64,000 nt of DNA from assembly GCA_019421365.1 (NCBI GenBank), contig JAHZFJ010000023.1, forward strand, positions 1-64,000, in the 5' to 3' direction. The position numbers and the translations under genes were made by a program. This document shows, piece by piece, positions 33,872 through 43,460 of this stretch (its first letter is position 1; the number at the start of each line of letters is the position of its first letter). The notes below the pieces were generated by a model, which did not search any database, had not been told where the DNA came from, and was given only the letters and a program-made list of their open reading frames with translations. The DNA is from Lachnospiraceae bacterium. Its GTDB lineage: Bacteria; Bacillota; Clostridia; Lachnospirales; Lachnospiraceae.

Positions 33872-35230
33872 ATGCAGATCATTATAGTTGGTTGTGGAAA
33901 AGTAGGAAGTACATTAGCGGAGCAACTAAGTCAAGAAGGACATGATATATCAGTAATTGATATAAATGAAAAAATAGTAGAGGAAGTTTCATATAAATAC
34001 GATTCCCTTGGAGTAGTGGGGAATGGTGCAAGTCACTTAACACAAGTTGAAGCAGGAATAGAAAAGGCACATCTTCTTATCGCTGTAACTGGATCGGACG
34101 AGTTGAATCTTCTTTGTTGCTTAATAGCACGAAAAGTTGGAGATTGTAAGACAATCGCAAGAGTCCGTAATCCGATTTATAGCAAAGATATTAATTTTAT
34201 TAAAGAAGAGCTCGGCTTGTCTATGGTTATCAATCCAGAGAATGCGGCAGCAAGTGAGATAACAAGATTACTACGTTTTCCTTCCGCAATTAGTATTGAT
34301 CGTTTTAATAAAGGACGTGTAGAATTACTAAACTTTAAAGTACAAGAAGGCTCTATGCTACATAGTATTAGTGTTAAAGAAATTGCAAGTAAACTACACT
34401 GTGATGTTTTAGTTTGTACTGTGGAGCGAGCAGAAGAGGTAATAATTCCGAATGGTGAATTCATTATCAAAGAAAAAGATGTGATTTCAATTATAGCTTC
34501 TCATAAAAAAGCGGTAGAATTCTTCGTGAAGATTGGTGTTATATCAAATCCTGTTAAGAATGCTATGTTAATAGGTGGTGGTGCATTATCTTATTATTTG
34601 GCAAATCAACTAATCGGTTATGGTATTGATGTTAAGATTATTGAACAGGATTTAAATCGTTGTGAAGTATTAACCGAATTATTACCACGTGCCATGATTA
34701 TTAACGGAGACGGAACAAATCAGAATTTATTGAAGGAAGAAGGAATTGAAGAGACAGAATCCTTTGCTTCATTAACTGGTTTGGATGAAGAGAACGTATT
34801 ATTATCACTATATGCTCATAGTAAAACAAAAGGAAAGATTATAACGAAGGTTAATCGTATTTCTTTTGATGATGTTATTAATAATTTAGAGTTAGGAAGC
34901 GTTATCTACCCTAAATACATCACAGCAGAGTATATAGTACAATATGTAAGGGCTATGAACAATTCTATAGGTAGTAATGTAGAGACACTATATAAGATTA
35001 AGAAGGATAAAGCTGAAGCACTTGAGTTTTATGTGAATGAAGATTCGAAGTTAATAGGAATTCCTCTTGAAAAGATAGATCTGAAAGATAATCTGTTAAT
35101 TTGTTGTATTAACCGAGGCGGGAAGATTATTACACCGAGAGGTCAAGATTGCATTGCCAAAGGAGACCGTGTAATTGTTGTTACAACTAATTTAGGCTAT
35201 CAAGATTTAGCAGACATATTGAGGGGATAA
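33872..35230 (+). CDS. trkA: Trk potassium uptake regulator TrkA
   Basis: A 452-residue cytoplasmic gating subunit with two tandem RCK modules. The first NAD fold opens IIIVGCGKVGSTLAEQLSQE (residues 3-22); the second, AMLIGGGALSYYLANQLIGY, is near residue 230. Each is followed by a TrkA_C ligand domain. It binds the cytoplasmic face of TrkH and controls K+ flux. ATG 33872 has GGAGG and gives the family N-terminus. trkH starts four bases later, so the pair is an operon. Confidence 0.94.
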   Translation: MQIIIVGCGKVGSTLAEQLSQEGHDISVIDINEKIVEEVSYKYDSLGVVGNGASHLTQVEAGIEKAHLLIAVTGSDELNLLCCLIARKVGDCKTIARVRNPIYSKDINFIKEELGLSMVINPENAAASEITRLLRFPSAISIDRFNKGRVELLNFKVQEGSMLHSISVKEIASKLHCDVLVCTVERAEEVIIPNGEFIIKEKDVISIIASHKKAVEFFVKIGVISNPVKNAMLIGGGALSYYLANQLIGYGIDVKIIEQDLNRCEVLTELLPRAMIINGDGTNQNLLKEEGIEETESFASLTGLDEENVLLSLYAHSKTKGKIITKVNRISFDDVINNLELGSVIYPKYITAEYIVQYVRAMNNSIGSNVETLYKIKKDKAEALEFYVNEDSKLIGIPLEKIDLKDNLLICCINRGGKIITPRGQDCIAKGDRVIVVTTNLGYQDLADILRG

Positions 35231-35234
35231 TATC

Positions 35235-36692
35235 ATGAATTATAGATTTATTAGTTTCATTGTAGGTTGGATATTGAATTTTCAAGGGATATTTCTATTA
35301 ATCCCAAGTTTTGTATCCTTATATTATGGAGAGGACAGTGGTTTTGCTTATGTTGTAACATCAATAATTTGTCTTATAATTGGTATTGCATTAACCTTTA
35401 GAAAACCTACTAACAAAGCGTTCTATGCTAAAGAAGGCTTTATAAGTGTTGCGATATGTTGGATTGTACTTAGTATAACCGGTGCTCTACCATTCGTGAT
35501 CAATGGAGAAATACCATCCATTGTGGATGCAATGTTTGAGACAATCTCAGGTTTTACAACGACCGGTGCAACGATACTTAGTGACGTAGAAGCATTGTCA
35601 AAATGCAATTTGTTCTGGAGAAGTTTTACACATTGGATCGGAGGTATGGGAGTTCTTGTTTTTGTTCTGTGTGTTCTTCCACTTGCTGGTGGGGATAACA
35701 TGCATCTATTGAAAGCAGAAAGTCCAGGTCCAAGTGTTAATAAATTAGTTCCACGTATTAGAGATACTGCATTGATTCTCTATGGAATGTATATCGTTTT
35801 AACCGCAATAGAAGTAGTACTTTTGTTAATTAGCGGGATGGGTTTTTTTGATGCATTGACGATATCTTTTGGTACCGCTGGTACAGGTGGTTTTGGTATT
35901 AAGAATTCTAGCATGGCAGAATACAGTGTGACAATACAAAACATTGTAGGAGTATTCATGATGTTATTTGGCGTGAATTTTACTATGTATTTCCTACTTC
36001 TAGTTCGTAAGCCAAAACAGATTCTAAAGAGTGAAGAACTCCGCGCTTATATAGGAATAATCGCTATTTCTACTATTGTAATAGGTGTAAATATTAGAGG
36101 TTCTTTCCCATCTATATGGTCAGCACTACAACAAGCATTCTTCCAAGTATCATCAATAATTACAACAACAGGGTTTGCTACGGTTGATTTCAACTTATGG
36201 CCTACTCTTTCAAAGAGTGTCTTAATCTTGTTAATGTTTGTTGGTGCATGTGCGGGTAGTACTGGTGGTGGAATCAAAGTATCAAGGCTTGTAATCTTAT
36301 GGAAAGATATTAGGAATGAAATTGCATCGTTCATTCACCCAAGAAGTGTACGTACTATCCGTGTAGAAGGTAAAAAAGTAAATAATGAAATAGTTAATTC
36401 TGTTAAGACGTATATTTCATTGTATCTTGTGATTTTCATAGGTTCAGTATTATTAATATCCTTTGAGAACTTCAGTTTTGAGACGAATTTTACAGCAGTT
36501 GCTGCAACTCTTAATAATGTTGGACCAGGGTTTGATGGCGTTGGTCCGATGGAGAACTTTGCAAAATATAGTTCATTTTCTAAATGTGTATTAATGTTTG
36601 ATATGCTAGCAGGTAGATTAGAATTAATTCCAATGGTTATTTTATTTAATCCGAGTGTTTGGAGAATTAGAGGAAAAAGATTATTTAGTTAA
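35235..36692 (+). CDS. trkH: Trk potassium uptake channel TrkH
   Basis: A 485-residue membrane protein with four M1-P-M2 repeats. Selectivity-filter-like loops are TTGATI, GTAGTGGFG, TTTGFA and the last VGPGFDGVG. HWIGGMGVLVFVLCVLPLAG and CAGSTGGGIKVSRLVILWKD are typical TrkH/KtrB segments. It imports K+ under TrkA control, relevant to turgor and pH homeostasis. GAGGGG precedes the ATG. It is the last gene of the trkA-trkH operon. Confidence 0.95.
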   Translation: MNYRFISFIVGWILNFQGIFLLIPSFVSLYYGEDSGFAYVVTSIICLIIGIALTFRKPTNKAFYAKEGFISVAICWIVLSITGALPFVINGEIPSIVDAMFETISGFTTTGATILSDVEALSKCNLFWRSFTHWIGGMGVLVFVLCVLPLAGGDNMHLLKAESPGPSVNKLVPRIRDTALILYGMYIVLTAIEVVLLLISGMGFFDALTISFGTAGTGGFGIKNSSMAEYSVTIQNIVGVFMMLFGVNFTMYFLLLVRKPKQILKSEELRAYIGIIAISTIVIGVNIRGSFPSIWSALQQAFFQVSSIITTTGFATVDFNLWPTLSKSVLILLMFVGACAGSTGGGIKVSRLVILWKDIRNEIASFIHPRSVRTIRVEGKKVNNEIVNSVKTYISLYLVIFIGSVLLISFENFSFETNFTAVAATLNNVGPGFDGVGPMENFAKYSSFSKCVLMFDMLAGRLELIPMVILFNPSVWRIRGKRLFS

Positions 36693-36805
36693 TAGAGATA
36701 CTAATATTGTAGAAGATAAGACAATAAATATATAATAAATTGTATTGTTTATTCTGTGTTATGTATTAAAATAACTATGAATATACAATTAGGAGGATAT
36801 CGAAG

Positions 36806-38179
36806 ATGTCGAAAAGTACAACACAGAATATGACGGTAGGGTCCCCAATCAAGCTAATAGCACGATTTTTTGTACCACTATTATTTGGGATGCTATTCCA
36901 ACAATTCTACAATATGATGGATACGATGATTGTAGGTCGTTTCTTAGGAAAAAATGCGTTAGCAGCGGTTGGTGGAACAGGTTCCATTAACTTTATGATT
37001 ATAGGGTTTTGTATGGGGGTATGTAATGGCTTTGCGATACCAGTTGCGCAATCCTTTGGTGCAAAGGACCATTCTTCCTTGCGTAAATATGTTGCCAACA
37101 GTGTATGGCTAGCGGTTGCGTTTTCTGTAATTACTACTGTAGTCGTATGTGCGCTGTGTCGTAATATTCTAGTATGGATGGATACACCTAGTGATATTAT
37201 TGATGATTCGTTCAGTTATATATTTGTTATATTCTTAGGGATACCAGTAATATACTTGTACAATTTATTAGCAGGTATTTTAAGATCGCTAGGAGATAGC
37301 AAAACACCATTGTACTTTTTAGTAATGTCTTCGTTATTGAATATAGTACTCGACCTTGCCGCAATACTTATACTAAATATGGGAGTTGCTGGTGCAGCAT
37401 GGGCAACAGTTATATCACAAGCGATATCAGGAATCTTGTGTTTATTTTATATGGCTAAAAAATTCCCGATTCTTAAGATCTCCAAAGAAGAGTGGCGTCC
37501 TGACGTGAAATTTATGGGGAGACTGTGTATGATGGGAATACCAATGGGACTTCAATATTCCATAACAGCAATTGGTAGCGTAATTTTACAAACAGCTGTA
37601 AATTCTCTGGGCTCATTAGCGGTAGCATCTATAACTGCTGGTAATAAAATCAGTATGTTTTTTTGTTGTCCTTTTGATGCAATGGGATCTACAATGGCGA
37701 CATATTCAGGTCAGAATGTTGGTGCAGGTAAGATGGATCGTGTAACACAAGGATTGAAAGCATGTAGCCTCATTGGATTGGTGTATTCAATAATAGCTTG
37801 TCTGATTTTATTTGTATTCGGAGAACAATTTACCTTGTTATTCATTGATGGTAAAGAAGTTGAGATAATTAAAAATTCTGCATTCTTATTAAAATGCGTC
37901 AGTGCCTTTTATTTTCCACTTGCTCTTGTCAACATTGTTCGATTTACAATACAAGGATTGGGATTTAGTAAACTGGCTATTCTAGCAGGGGTTTGTGAAA
38001 TGATAGCACGTGCAGTTGTCGGTTTTGCATTTGTACCAGTGTTTGGATACACTGCTGCATGCTTTGCAAGTCCAATAGCTTGGGTTATGGCAGACTTATT
38101 CTTAGTACCGGCATATTTTTTAGTTATCAAGAGTTTGAAAAAGAAACAAATGTATCAAGAAAGTGGAGAGGCTGTTTAA
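36806..38179 (+). CDS. MATE-family efflux transporter
   Basis: A 457-residue carrier with 12 helices in two halves of the MATE fold. PLLFGMLFQQFYNMMDTMIVGRFLGKNALAAVGGTGSI is the classic first segment, and the second half repeats it (ITAIGSVILQTAVNSLGSLAVASITAG). It most resembles the NorM/DinF-like clostridial group that uses Na+ or H+ to expel cationic drugs. AGGAGGAT precedes the ATG. A single gene; a half copy of repeat A lies directly downstream. Confidence 0.93.
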   Translation: MSKSTTQNMTVGSPIKLIARFFVPLLFGMLFQQFYNMMDTMIVGRFLGKNALAAVGGTGSINFMIIGFCMGVCNGFAIPVAQSFGAKDHSSLRKYVANSVWLAVAFSVITTVVVCALCRNILVWMDTPSDIIDDSFSYIFVIFLGIPVIYLYNLLAGILRSLGDSKTPLYFLVMSSLLNIVLDLAAILILNMGVAGAAWATVISQAISGILCLFYMAKKFPILKISKEEWRPDVKFMGRLCMMGIPMGLQYSITAIGSVILQTAVNSLGSLAVASITAGNKISMFFCCPFDAMGSTMATYSGQNVGAGKMDRVTQGLKACSLIGLVYSIIACLILFVFGEQFTLLFIDGKEVEIIKNSAFLLKCVSAFYFPLALVNIVRFTIQGLGFSKLAILAGVCEMIARAVVGFAFVPVFGYTAACFASPIAWVMADLFLVPAYFLVIKSLKKKQMYQESGEAV

Positions 38180-38189
38180 ATTCAATTTA

Positions 38190-38344
38190 GGGTGTCAAAA
38201 GCCAATTTTATATTTTGATTCGTCGATTTGCACAATTTACAGATTAGTAGTATGTGATGCAAACCATAGTTTATTCTCAACACGCTCTCGCCCCGCTGAA
38301 GTTCGTAGTGGTACATAAGGCCCTAAAATACAGAGCCTAAGTAC
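38190..38344. repeat. Palindromic repeat family A, copy 2 (half element)
   Basis: It begins GGGTGTCAAAAGC like the inverted right end of copy 1, carries GATTTGCACAATTT, CATAGTTTATTC and GAAGTTCGTAGTGGTACATA, and ends in the central palindrome (GTACATAAGGCC / GCCTAAGTAC). The second arm is missing. It lies 10 bases after the MATE gene. Confidence 0.7.
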
Positions 38345-38388
38345 ATGAAATTAATAGCGTTTTGGAATGTAAATATAAGTAATGAAAA

Positions 38389-38442
38389 ACAAAATAGAGA
38401 AGGAATTGTAAGAAGTAAATTCCTTCTCTATTTTGTTTTTTA
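38389..38442 (+). terminator. Strong intrinsic terminator
   Basis: AAAATAGAGAAGGAATT pairs perfectly with AATTCCTTCTCTATTTT (17 pairs, 10-base loop), followed by GTTTTTT. It closes the MATE transcript after the repeat. Confidence 0.85.
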
Positions 38443-38569
38443 GGTACCCATTTAAAGGGAAATATACATAAAAATAGTAAAAAATATTTGTTATATTAAC
38501 ACTGCTTATACTATTGTTTAGCCTGGTTTATTAATGAAAAAATACTGTGAAATATAGTGTAATTAATTG

Positions 38570-38598
38570 TTGACATATGTCGAAATATAAACTATCAT
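38570..38598 (+). promoter_or_regulatory. Promoter of the LacI/nucleoside locus
   Basis: A perfect TTGACA (38570-38575) and TATCAT (38593-38598) with a 17-base spacer. Transcription would start at about 38605, inside the operator. Confidence 0.75.
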
Positions 38599-38603
38599 GA
38601 TGA

Positions 38604-38621
38604 TGTGGCAACGATACCACA
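38604..38621. promoter_or_regulatory. LacI-type operator
   Basis: TGTGGCAACGATACCACA is an 18-base imperfect palindrome with the central CG of LacI-family sites. It covers the predicted transcription start and ends 12 bases before the regulator gene, so autorepression is likely. Confidence 0.65.
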
Positions 38622-38633
38622 CAGGAGGAAAAA

Positions 38634-39635
38634 ATGGCAACGATTAAGCAAGTGGCAGAATTAGCTGGAGTTGGTACATCTACCGTGTCTCGGTACTTGA
38701 ATGCAAGCGGCTACATAAGCGAGGAAGCGAAAGAGAAAATAAAGAATGCTTGCGAGCAATTAGACTATATGCCCAATGAACTAGCGAGAGCAATGAAGTC
38801 AAATCATAGTAAAACAATTGGTGTCATGATTCCAACGATTTGCAACCCTTTCTTTACAGAATTGGTTCATATAATAGAACAAAATCTCTTAAAGCAGGGA
38901 TATAAAACGGTACTTTGTAATACGAATGGTGATATTGATTTAGAGAGAAATTACCTTAACATGGCAATATCTAATTGTTTTGATGGGATTATCCTAATTA
39001 CAGGTTCTCACGAATTCATGGAGTTGAAGACAGATATTCCAATAATTCTGTTAGATAGAATTAATGATGACGATCTAAACTATATCACGTTAACGAGTAA
39101 TAACAAACAAGGTGCAGAGTTAGCAACAGAGCATCTAATTTCTTGCGGGTGTAAGAAAATCTTGTATATTAGCAGTAATGAACAGATTATCCCGGCAAAG
39201 ATACGTGAGGATATGTTCTTAGAAACAGCTGTAAAACATAACGTATCTTATGCAATTAGGAAACAGACTGATATTGATAGTGAAACGTTGAAGGAAATGA
39301 TTGAAGATGGTGTAGACGGAATATTTGCATGGAATGATCTTACAGCAATTCGATGTATAGGTTCTCTTTCAGAGTTAGGGATACTTGTTCCAGATCAAGT
39401 ACAAGTTATAGGTTACGATAATATTGATATAGCCGAATTTGTACATCCTAAGTTGACCACAATCGCGCAGCCGTTAGCTCAATTGGCTACTAAAGCTAGT
39501 GAATACATTGTGCGATTGATTGATAAAACCATAGCTCCACCAATCAACATACAGTTAGATAATACATTAGTTATTAGACAAAGTACGAAAGAATGTAATT
39601 CGAAAGTCAAAGTGCTTTCTAAGGAACATTTATAG
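38634..39635 (+). CDS. LacI-family regulator (ribose/nucleoside type)
   Basis: A 333-residue repressor. The helix-turn-helix ATIKQVAELAGVGTSTVSRYLN (residues 2-23) and hinge helix YMPNELARAMKS are intact, followed by a ribose-binding-like sensor (SKTIGVMIPTICNPFFTELV). It resembles RbsR. The effector is probably ribose or a nucleoside because ribokinase and a nucleoside transporter follow. GGAGG lies before the ATG. It probably controls its own promoter and the operon downstream. Confidence 0.9.
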   Translation: MATIKQVAELAGVGTSTVSRYLNASGYISEEAKEKIKNACEQLDYMPNELARAMKSNHSKTIGVMIPTICNPFFTELVHIIEQNLLKQGYKTVLCNTNGDIDLERNYLNMAISNCFDGIILITGSHEFMELKTDIPIILLDRINDDDLNYITLTSNNKQGAELATEHLISCGCKKILYISSNEQIIPAKIREDMFLETAVKHNVSYAIRKQTDIDSETLKEMIEDGVDGIFAWNDLTAIRCIGSLSELGILVPDQVQVIGYDNIDIAEFVHPKLTTIAQPLAQLATKASEYIVRLIDKTIAPPINIQLDNTLVIRQSTKECNSKVKVLSKEHL

Positions 39636-39672
39636 ATAATATAAGATAAATCATTAAAAGGGGGATGTTCGG

Positions 39673-40542
39673 TTGAACAACATACTCGTTATCGGAAGTT
39701 TGAATGCAGATTTGATGGTTCAAGTAAATGAACTTCCTGTACCAGGAGAGACAGTATCAAGCAATAGTTTCGAGGTACTACCAGGTGGTAAAGGAATGAA
39801 TCAAGCAATATGCGCTGCAAAATTAGGAGCCAATGTTACAATGGCAGGATGTGTTGGAACAGATGAATATGCAAGAATTCTTTTAGATGCATTACATCAA
39901 AGCCATGTGAATAGTGAATATATTCGTATTGTATCCGATGCTCCAACAGGAATTGCAATAGTAACAACAAGTCCTAAGGATAACAACATTGTAGTAGTAC
40001 CTGGAGCAAATGCATTAGTAGATTGCAACTACGTTGATTCTATTCGTCACGTAATTAGAGAATCGGATATGGTAATTCTACAGTTAGAGATTCCATTAGA
40101 AACTGTATATTATACGATTGATGTGTGTAGGGAGGAAGGGGTAAATGTACTCTTGAATCCAGCACCTGCAAGGAATATCAATCCTGATTATATAGAAAAG
40201 GTATCGTACTTGATACCGAATGAAACCGAATTAGTTTCTATCTTTAAGGAAGATTACAAGACAACTTTAGCTAAGTATCCAAACAAGATTATTATGAGTG
40301 CTGGTGAACATGGTGCTTATTATCATGATGGGAACGAAATTGTTAACCTCGAAGCGAGAAAGATCCAAGTTGTAGACACAACTGGGGCGGGGGATGCTTT
40401 TAATGGAGCATTTGCTGTAGCAATTTTACAAGGAAAAGAGCTAAAGGAAGCGGTCGCTTATGCTAATGGTATAGCGGCAATTACTACGACTGTAAAAGGT
40501 GCACAAGGCGCTGATGCAGATAAATACAAGAAAAATGTGTAA
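39673..40542 (+). CDS. rbsK: Ribokinase
   Basis: A 289-residue PfkB-family sugar kinase. NILVIGSLNADLMVQVNELPVPGET opens the fold; GGKGMNQAICAAKLGANV is the substrate-binding motif; DTTGAGDAFNGAFAVAIL carries the catalytic Asp and anion hole. It phosphorylates ribose, here probably released by the nucleoside hydrolase downstream. The start is TTG at 39673 with AGGGGG upstream, an uncommon start codon. The stop lies within a hairpin that precedes the BMP lipoprotein gene. Confidence 0.92.
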   Translation: MNNILVIGSLNADLMVQVNELPVPGETVSSNSFEVLPGGKGMNQAICAAKLGANVTMAGCVGTDEYARILLDALHQSHVNSEYIRIVSDAPTGIAIVTTSPKDNNIVVVPGANALVDCNYVDSIRHVIRESDMVILQLEIPLETVYYTIDVCREEGVNVLLNPAPARNINPDYIEKVSYLIPNETELVSIFKEDYKTTLAKYPNKIIMSAGEHGAYYHDGNEIVNLEARKIQVVDTTGAGDAFNGAFAVAILQGKELKEAVAYANGIAAITTTVKGAQGADADKYKKNV

Positions 40543-40559
40543 GAGATAAATCTTACACA
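40536..40559 (+). promoter_or_regulatory. Hairpin at the rbsK-BMP junction
   Basis: TGTGTAAGA (40536-40544) pairs perfectly with TCTTACACA (40551-40559) around GATAAA. It resembles the nif leader hairpin (TGTGAAAGA-TAAA-TCTTTCACA) and also lies shortly before a start codon. There is no U-run. Confidence 0.55.
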
Positions 40560-40585
40560 ACTTAAAGAAAGGCTTGGATTTAAAC

Positions 40586-41671
40586 ATGAAAAAAATAGTA
40601 TCATTATTATTAGTATGCGTTATGGCACTTGGAATGTTAACAGGTTGCGCTAGCAAGGAAAAATCGAACGATTCGTACACAGCAGCATTATTAATTCCAT
40701 TCCAAGGAGATCAATCTTTCTATGATTTAGCAGTAGAAGGTATGAAGTTAGTGGAAGAACAAGTAGATGGTGTGAAAACAAAGATTATTGAAATCGGTAA
40801 CGATGAATCAAAATGGGAATCATACTTTATCGATGCAGCTGAAGCTGGATATGATGTTATCCTTAGCTGTAACTGGCAAATCACTCCTTATATGAACAAA
40901 GTAGCGGAACAATATCCAGAACAAAAATTCATCAACTTCGATATTGAAGAAGGTTCTGATTTAGAGAATGTATATTCTATGTTCTACTCTACTAATGAAA
41001 TCGGTTATTTATGTGGTGTAGTTGCAGCTGCAGCAACAACTTCAGATATGGCATTAGCAGACGCAAATGAAACAATTGGTTTCATCGGTGGTATGGATAT
41101 TCCAGGAATCAACGACTTTATGGTTGGTTATATTGAAGGAGCTAAGTCAGTAAATCCTAATATCAAAGTAGTTGTATCTTATGTTGGAGATTTCACTGAT
41201 GTAGCAACTGCAAAAGAAATCGCTTTAAATCAATATAAATCAGGTGTTGACGTAATCTTTGCATGTGCAGGTAATGCAGGAAATGGTGTTATCGACGCTG
41301 CTAACGAATTAAGCAAGTATGCAATTGGAGTAGATAGTGATCAAGCTATGCTATATGCTGAAACAGATCTTGGAAAAGCAAAAAAAATCATTACTTCAGG
41401 TTACAAAACAATTGACCAAACAATCCTTAGAGCTGTTAAAGAAGCTAAAGAAGGTACACTTCCTTGGGGAACTCACGTACAATACGGTTTCAAAGAAGAT
41501 GGTGTAGGTATTGCTAAGAATGAATACTATAAAACATCAGTTACTGATGAAGTAAACGCAATCGTTGAGAATGCAGAAGCTGCATTAAAAGCTGGTGAAG
41601 TTACAGTTTCTACAGCATTTAAAATGAAAGATAAAGAGATTGTAGCATTAAGAGAAAGCGTTCAACCATAA
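40586..41671 (+). CDS. BMP-family nucleoside-binding lipoprotein
   Basis: A 361-residue lipoprotein with signal MKKIVSLLLVCVMALGMLTGC and the lipobox Cys at about 21. The mature part is a BMP/PnrA-type periplasmic binding fold (ALLIPFQGDQSFYDLAVEGM, IGFIGGMDIPGINDFMVGYIEGAKSVNPNI, VIFACAGNAGNGVI). The family captures purine nucleosides for the ABC transporter encoded next. ATG 40586 gives a normal signal peptide; TTG 40574 abuts its AAAGG. A hairpin terminator separates it from the ATPase gene, so the binding protein can be made in excess. Confidence 0.92.
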   Translation: MKKIVSLLLVCVMALGMLTGCASKEKSNDSYTAALLIPFQGDQSFYDLAVEGMKLVEEQVDGVKTKIIEIGNDESKWESYFIDAAEAGYDVILSCNWQITPYMNKVAEQYPEQKFINFDIEEGSDLENVYSMFYSTNEIGYLCGVVAAAATTSDMALADANETIGFIGGMDIPGINDFMVGYIEGAKSVNPNIKVVVSYVGDFTDVATAKEIALNQYKSGVDVIFACAGNAGNGVIDAANELSKYAIGVDSDQAMLYAETDLGKAKKIITSGYKTIDQTILRAVKEAKEGTLPWGTHVQYGFKEDGVGIAKNEYYKTSVTDEVNAIVENAEAALKAGEVTVSTAFKMKDKEIVALRESVQP

Positions 41672-41702
41672 AAAGAAAAATAAAGAGATAAGAAAAGACT
41701 TC

Positions 41703-41740
41703 AGAGGTCTGCTTATGAATAGTAGGCAGGCCTCTTTTAT
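41703..41740 (+). terminator. Partial terminator after the BMP gene
   Basis: AGAGGTCTGC pairs with GCAGGCCTCT (one G-T pair) followed by TTTTAT. It likely lowers read-through into the transporter genes. A smaller stem GACTC / GAGTC follows near 41782. Confidence 0.65.
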
Positions 41741-41861
41741 ATGAATAGAAAAGTTTCATGGATTTTTCTATCTATATAAAAGACTCTCCGCTTAGGAGTC
41801 GCATGAAGCAAGAGGAAGATGTCACATCGATATTATTACACAACCATATGGAGGTTCATGT

Positions 41862-43460
41862 ATGAATCAAGAGTATATATTAGAATTAAAAGATATTGCA
41901 AAAGTTTACGACAATGGAGTTGTTGCGAATAAGAAAATCTCCGTTGGTTTTCGTAAAGGTGAAATTCATGCAATTGTTGGAGAAAATGGTGCTGGTAAAT
42001 CTACTTTAATGAAGATTATATTTGGACTCGAAAAACCTACAAGCGGACAGATTTTATTTGAGGGAAAAGAGGTTTCATTTGCATCTCCATTAGATTCTAT
42101 AGCAATTGGAATCGGTATGGTGCATCAGCACTTTATGTTAGTACCATCGTTCACAGTGCTTCAGAATATCGTGTTAGGGGATGAGCCTACAAGATTTAGT
42201 TTTATCGATTCAAGAAAGAGCAAGAAGAAGGCAGAAGAACTTGCAAAACAATATAATTTCCAATTATCTATGGACGAAAAAGTTGAGAAATTAAGTGTCG
42301 GTATGAAACAAAAGGTTGAGATTCTAAAACTTCTTTATAAAGGCGCTAAGGTATTGATTCTAGATGAGCCAACGGCAGTACTTACGCCACAAGAGACAGA
42401 GCAACTTTTTGTAGAACTTAAGAAGTTTAAAGAAAATGGACATACCATAATCTTTATCTCTCATAAGTTAAACGAAGTTAAAGAAATCAGTGATCGAATC
42501 TCTGTTATCCGTAAAGGAGAATTAATCTCTACCCATAACACGAATGAAGTAAGTCTTGAAAGTATCTCAGAGCTTATGATTGGACGTCGTGTAGAATATG
42601 AATATTCTAACATTAAAAAAGACGTTAAAGACAAACAAGCCATCTTGAAGATGAATAACGTTACATTAGAAAGCGGAAAGATCCGCTTATTAGATGACAT
42701 CAACTTAGTTGCAAATTCAGGAGAAATCCTAGGAGTTGTAGGTGTAGAGGGAAATGGTCAATCGGAACTTGTAGAAGTATTGTTCGGATATAAGAAGCCA
42801 AAGACTGGAACGATTGATGTAAATGGGGTGTCTCTTCTTAATAAGAAGATCAAAGATATACGTGAAAAAGGGAAAGTCGCTTATATTCCAGAAGATCGTA
42901 TGAGACAAGGTATTGCGTCAACTGCTAGTATTGCAGAGAATATGATTTCTAGTTTTTATGATAAGAAGGAATTCAATCATAAGTTATTCATGAATCATAA
43001 AGCAATTAATGAATTGAGTGAAACTCTTATTGATCGTTACAGTGTAGTTTGCCAATCAAAAGATACAGAAATCGGATCTTTATCAGGTGGTAATATTCAA
43101 AAGGTAGTAGTTGCAAGAGAATGTTATGCGAACCCAGAATTACTAATTGCGGAACAACCAACGAGAGGTGTAGATGTTGGTTCAGCAAGTTTCATACATG
43201 AACGTTTAATTGAACTAAGAAATAATAACAAAGCAATTTTACTGTTAAGTGCTGACTTAGGTGAAGCTTTAGCAGTTAGCGATAAAATCATTGTTATGTA
43301 TGATGGACAAATAGTTGGATTCTTTAATGACTTATCCGGTGTTACGGAATCAGAATTAGGTTTATATATGCTAGGTATTAAAAAGCAAGATAAGAAAGAA
43401 ATCGAAAAGGCACAATTGATGGGATCTAGTGCAGATAGGAGTATCCATGAAGAAGCTTAG
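41862..43460 (+). CDS. Nucleoside ABC transporter ATPase
   Basis: A 532-residue double ATPase of the simple-sugar/nucleoside (NupA/YufO, RbsA-like) group. Domain 1 has Walker A GENGAGKSTLMK, a VGMKQ signature region and VLILDEPTAVLTPQE. Domain 2 has a degenerate Walker A (GVEGNGQSELV), signature LSGGNIQKVVVAREC and LLIAEQPTRGVDVGS. Such asymmetry is normal in this branch. It powers the two permeases that follow, with which it overlaps by 14 bases. GGAGG precedes the ATG. Confidence 0.94.
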   Translation: MNQEYILELKDIAKVYDNGVVANKKISVGFRKGEIHAIVGENGAGKSTLMKIIFGLEKPTSGQILFEGKEVSFASPLDSIAIGIGMVHQHFMLVPSFTVLQNIVLGDEPTRFSFIDSRKSKKKAEELAKQYNFQLSMDEKVEKLSVGMKQKVEILKLLYKGAKVLILDEPTAVLTPQETEQLFVELKKFKENGHTIIFISHKLNEVKEISDRISVIRKGELISTHNTNEVSLESISELMIGRRVEYEYSNIKKDVKDKQAILKMNNVTLESGKIRLLDDINLVANSGEILGVVGVEGNGQSELVEVLFGYKKPKTGTIDVNGVSLLNKKIKDIREKGKVAYIPEDRMRQGIASTASIAENMISSFYDKKEFNHKLFMNHKAINELSETLIDRYSVVCQSKDTEIGSLSGGNIQKVVVARECYANPELLIAEQPTRGVDVGSASFIHERLIELRNNNKAILLLSADLGEALAVSDKIIVMYDGQIVGFFNDLSGVTESELGLYMLGIKKQDKKEIEKAQLMGSSADRSIHEEA

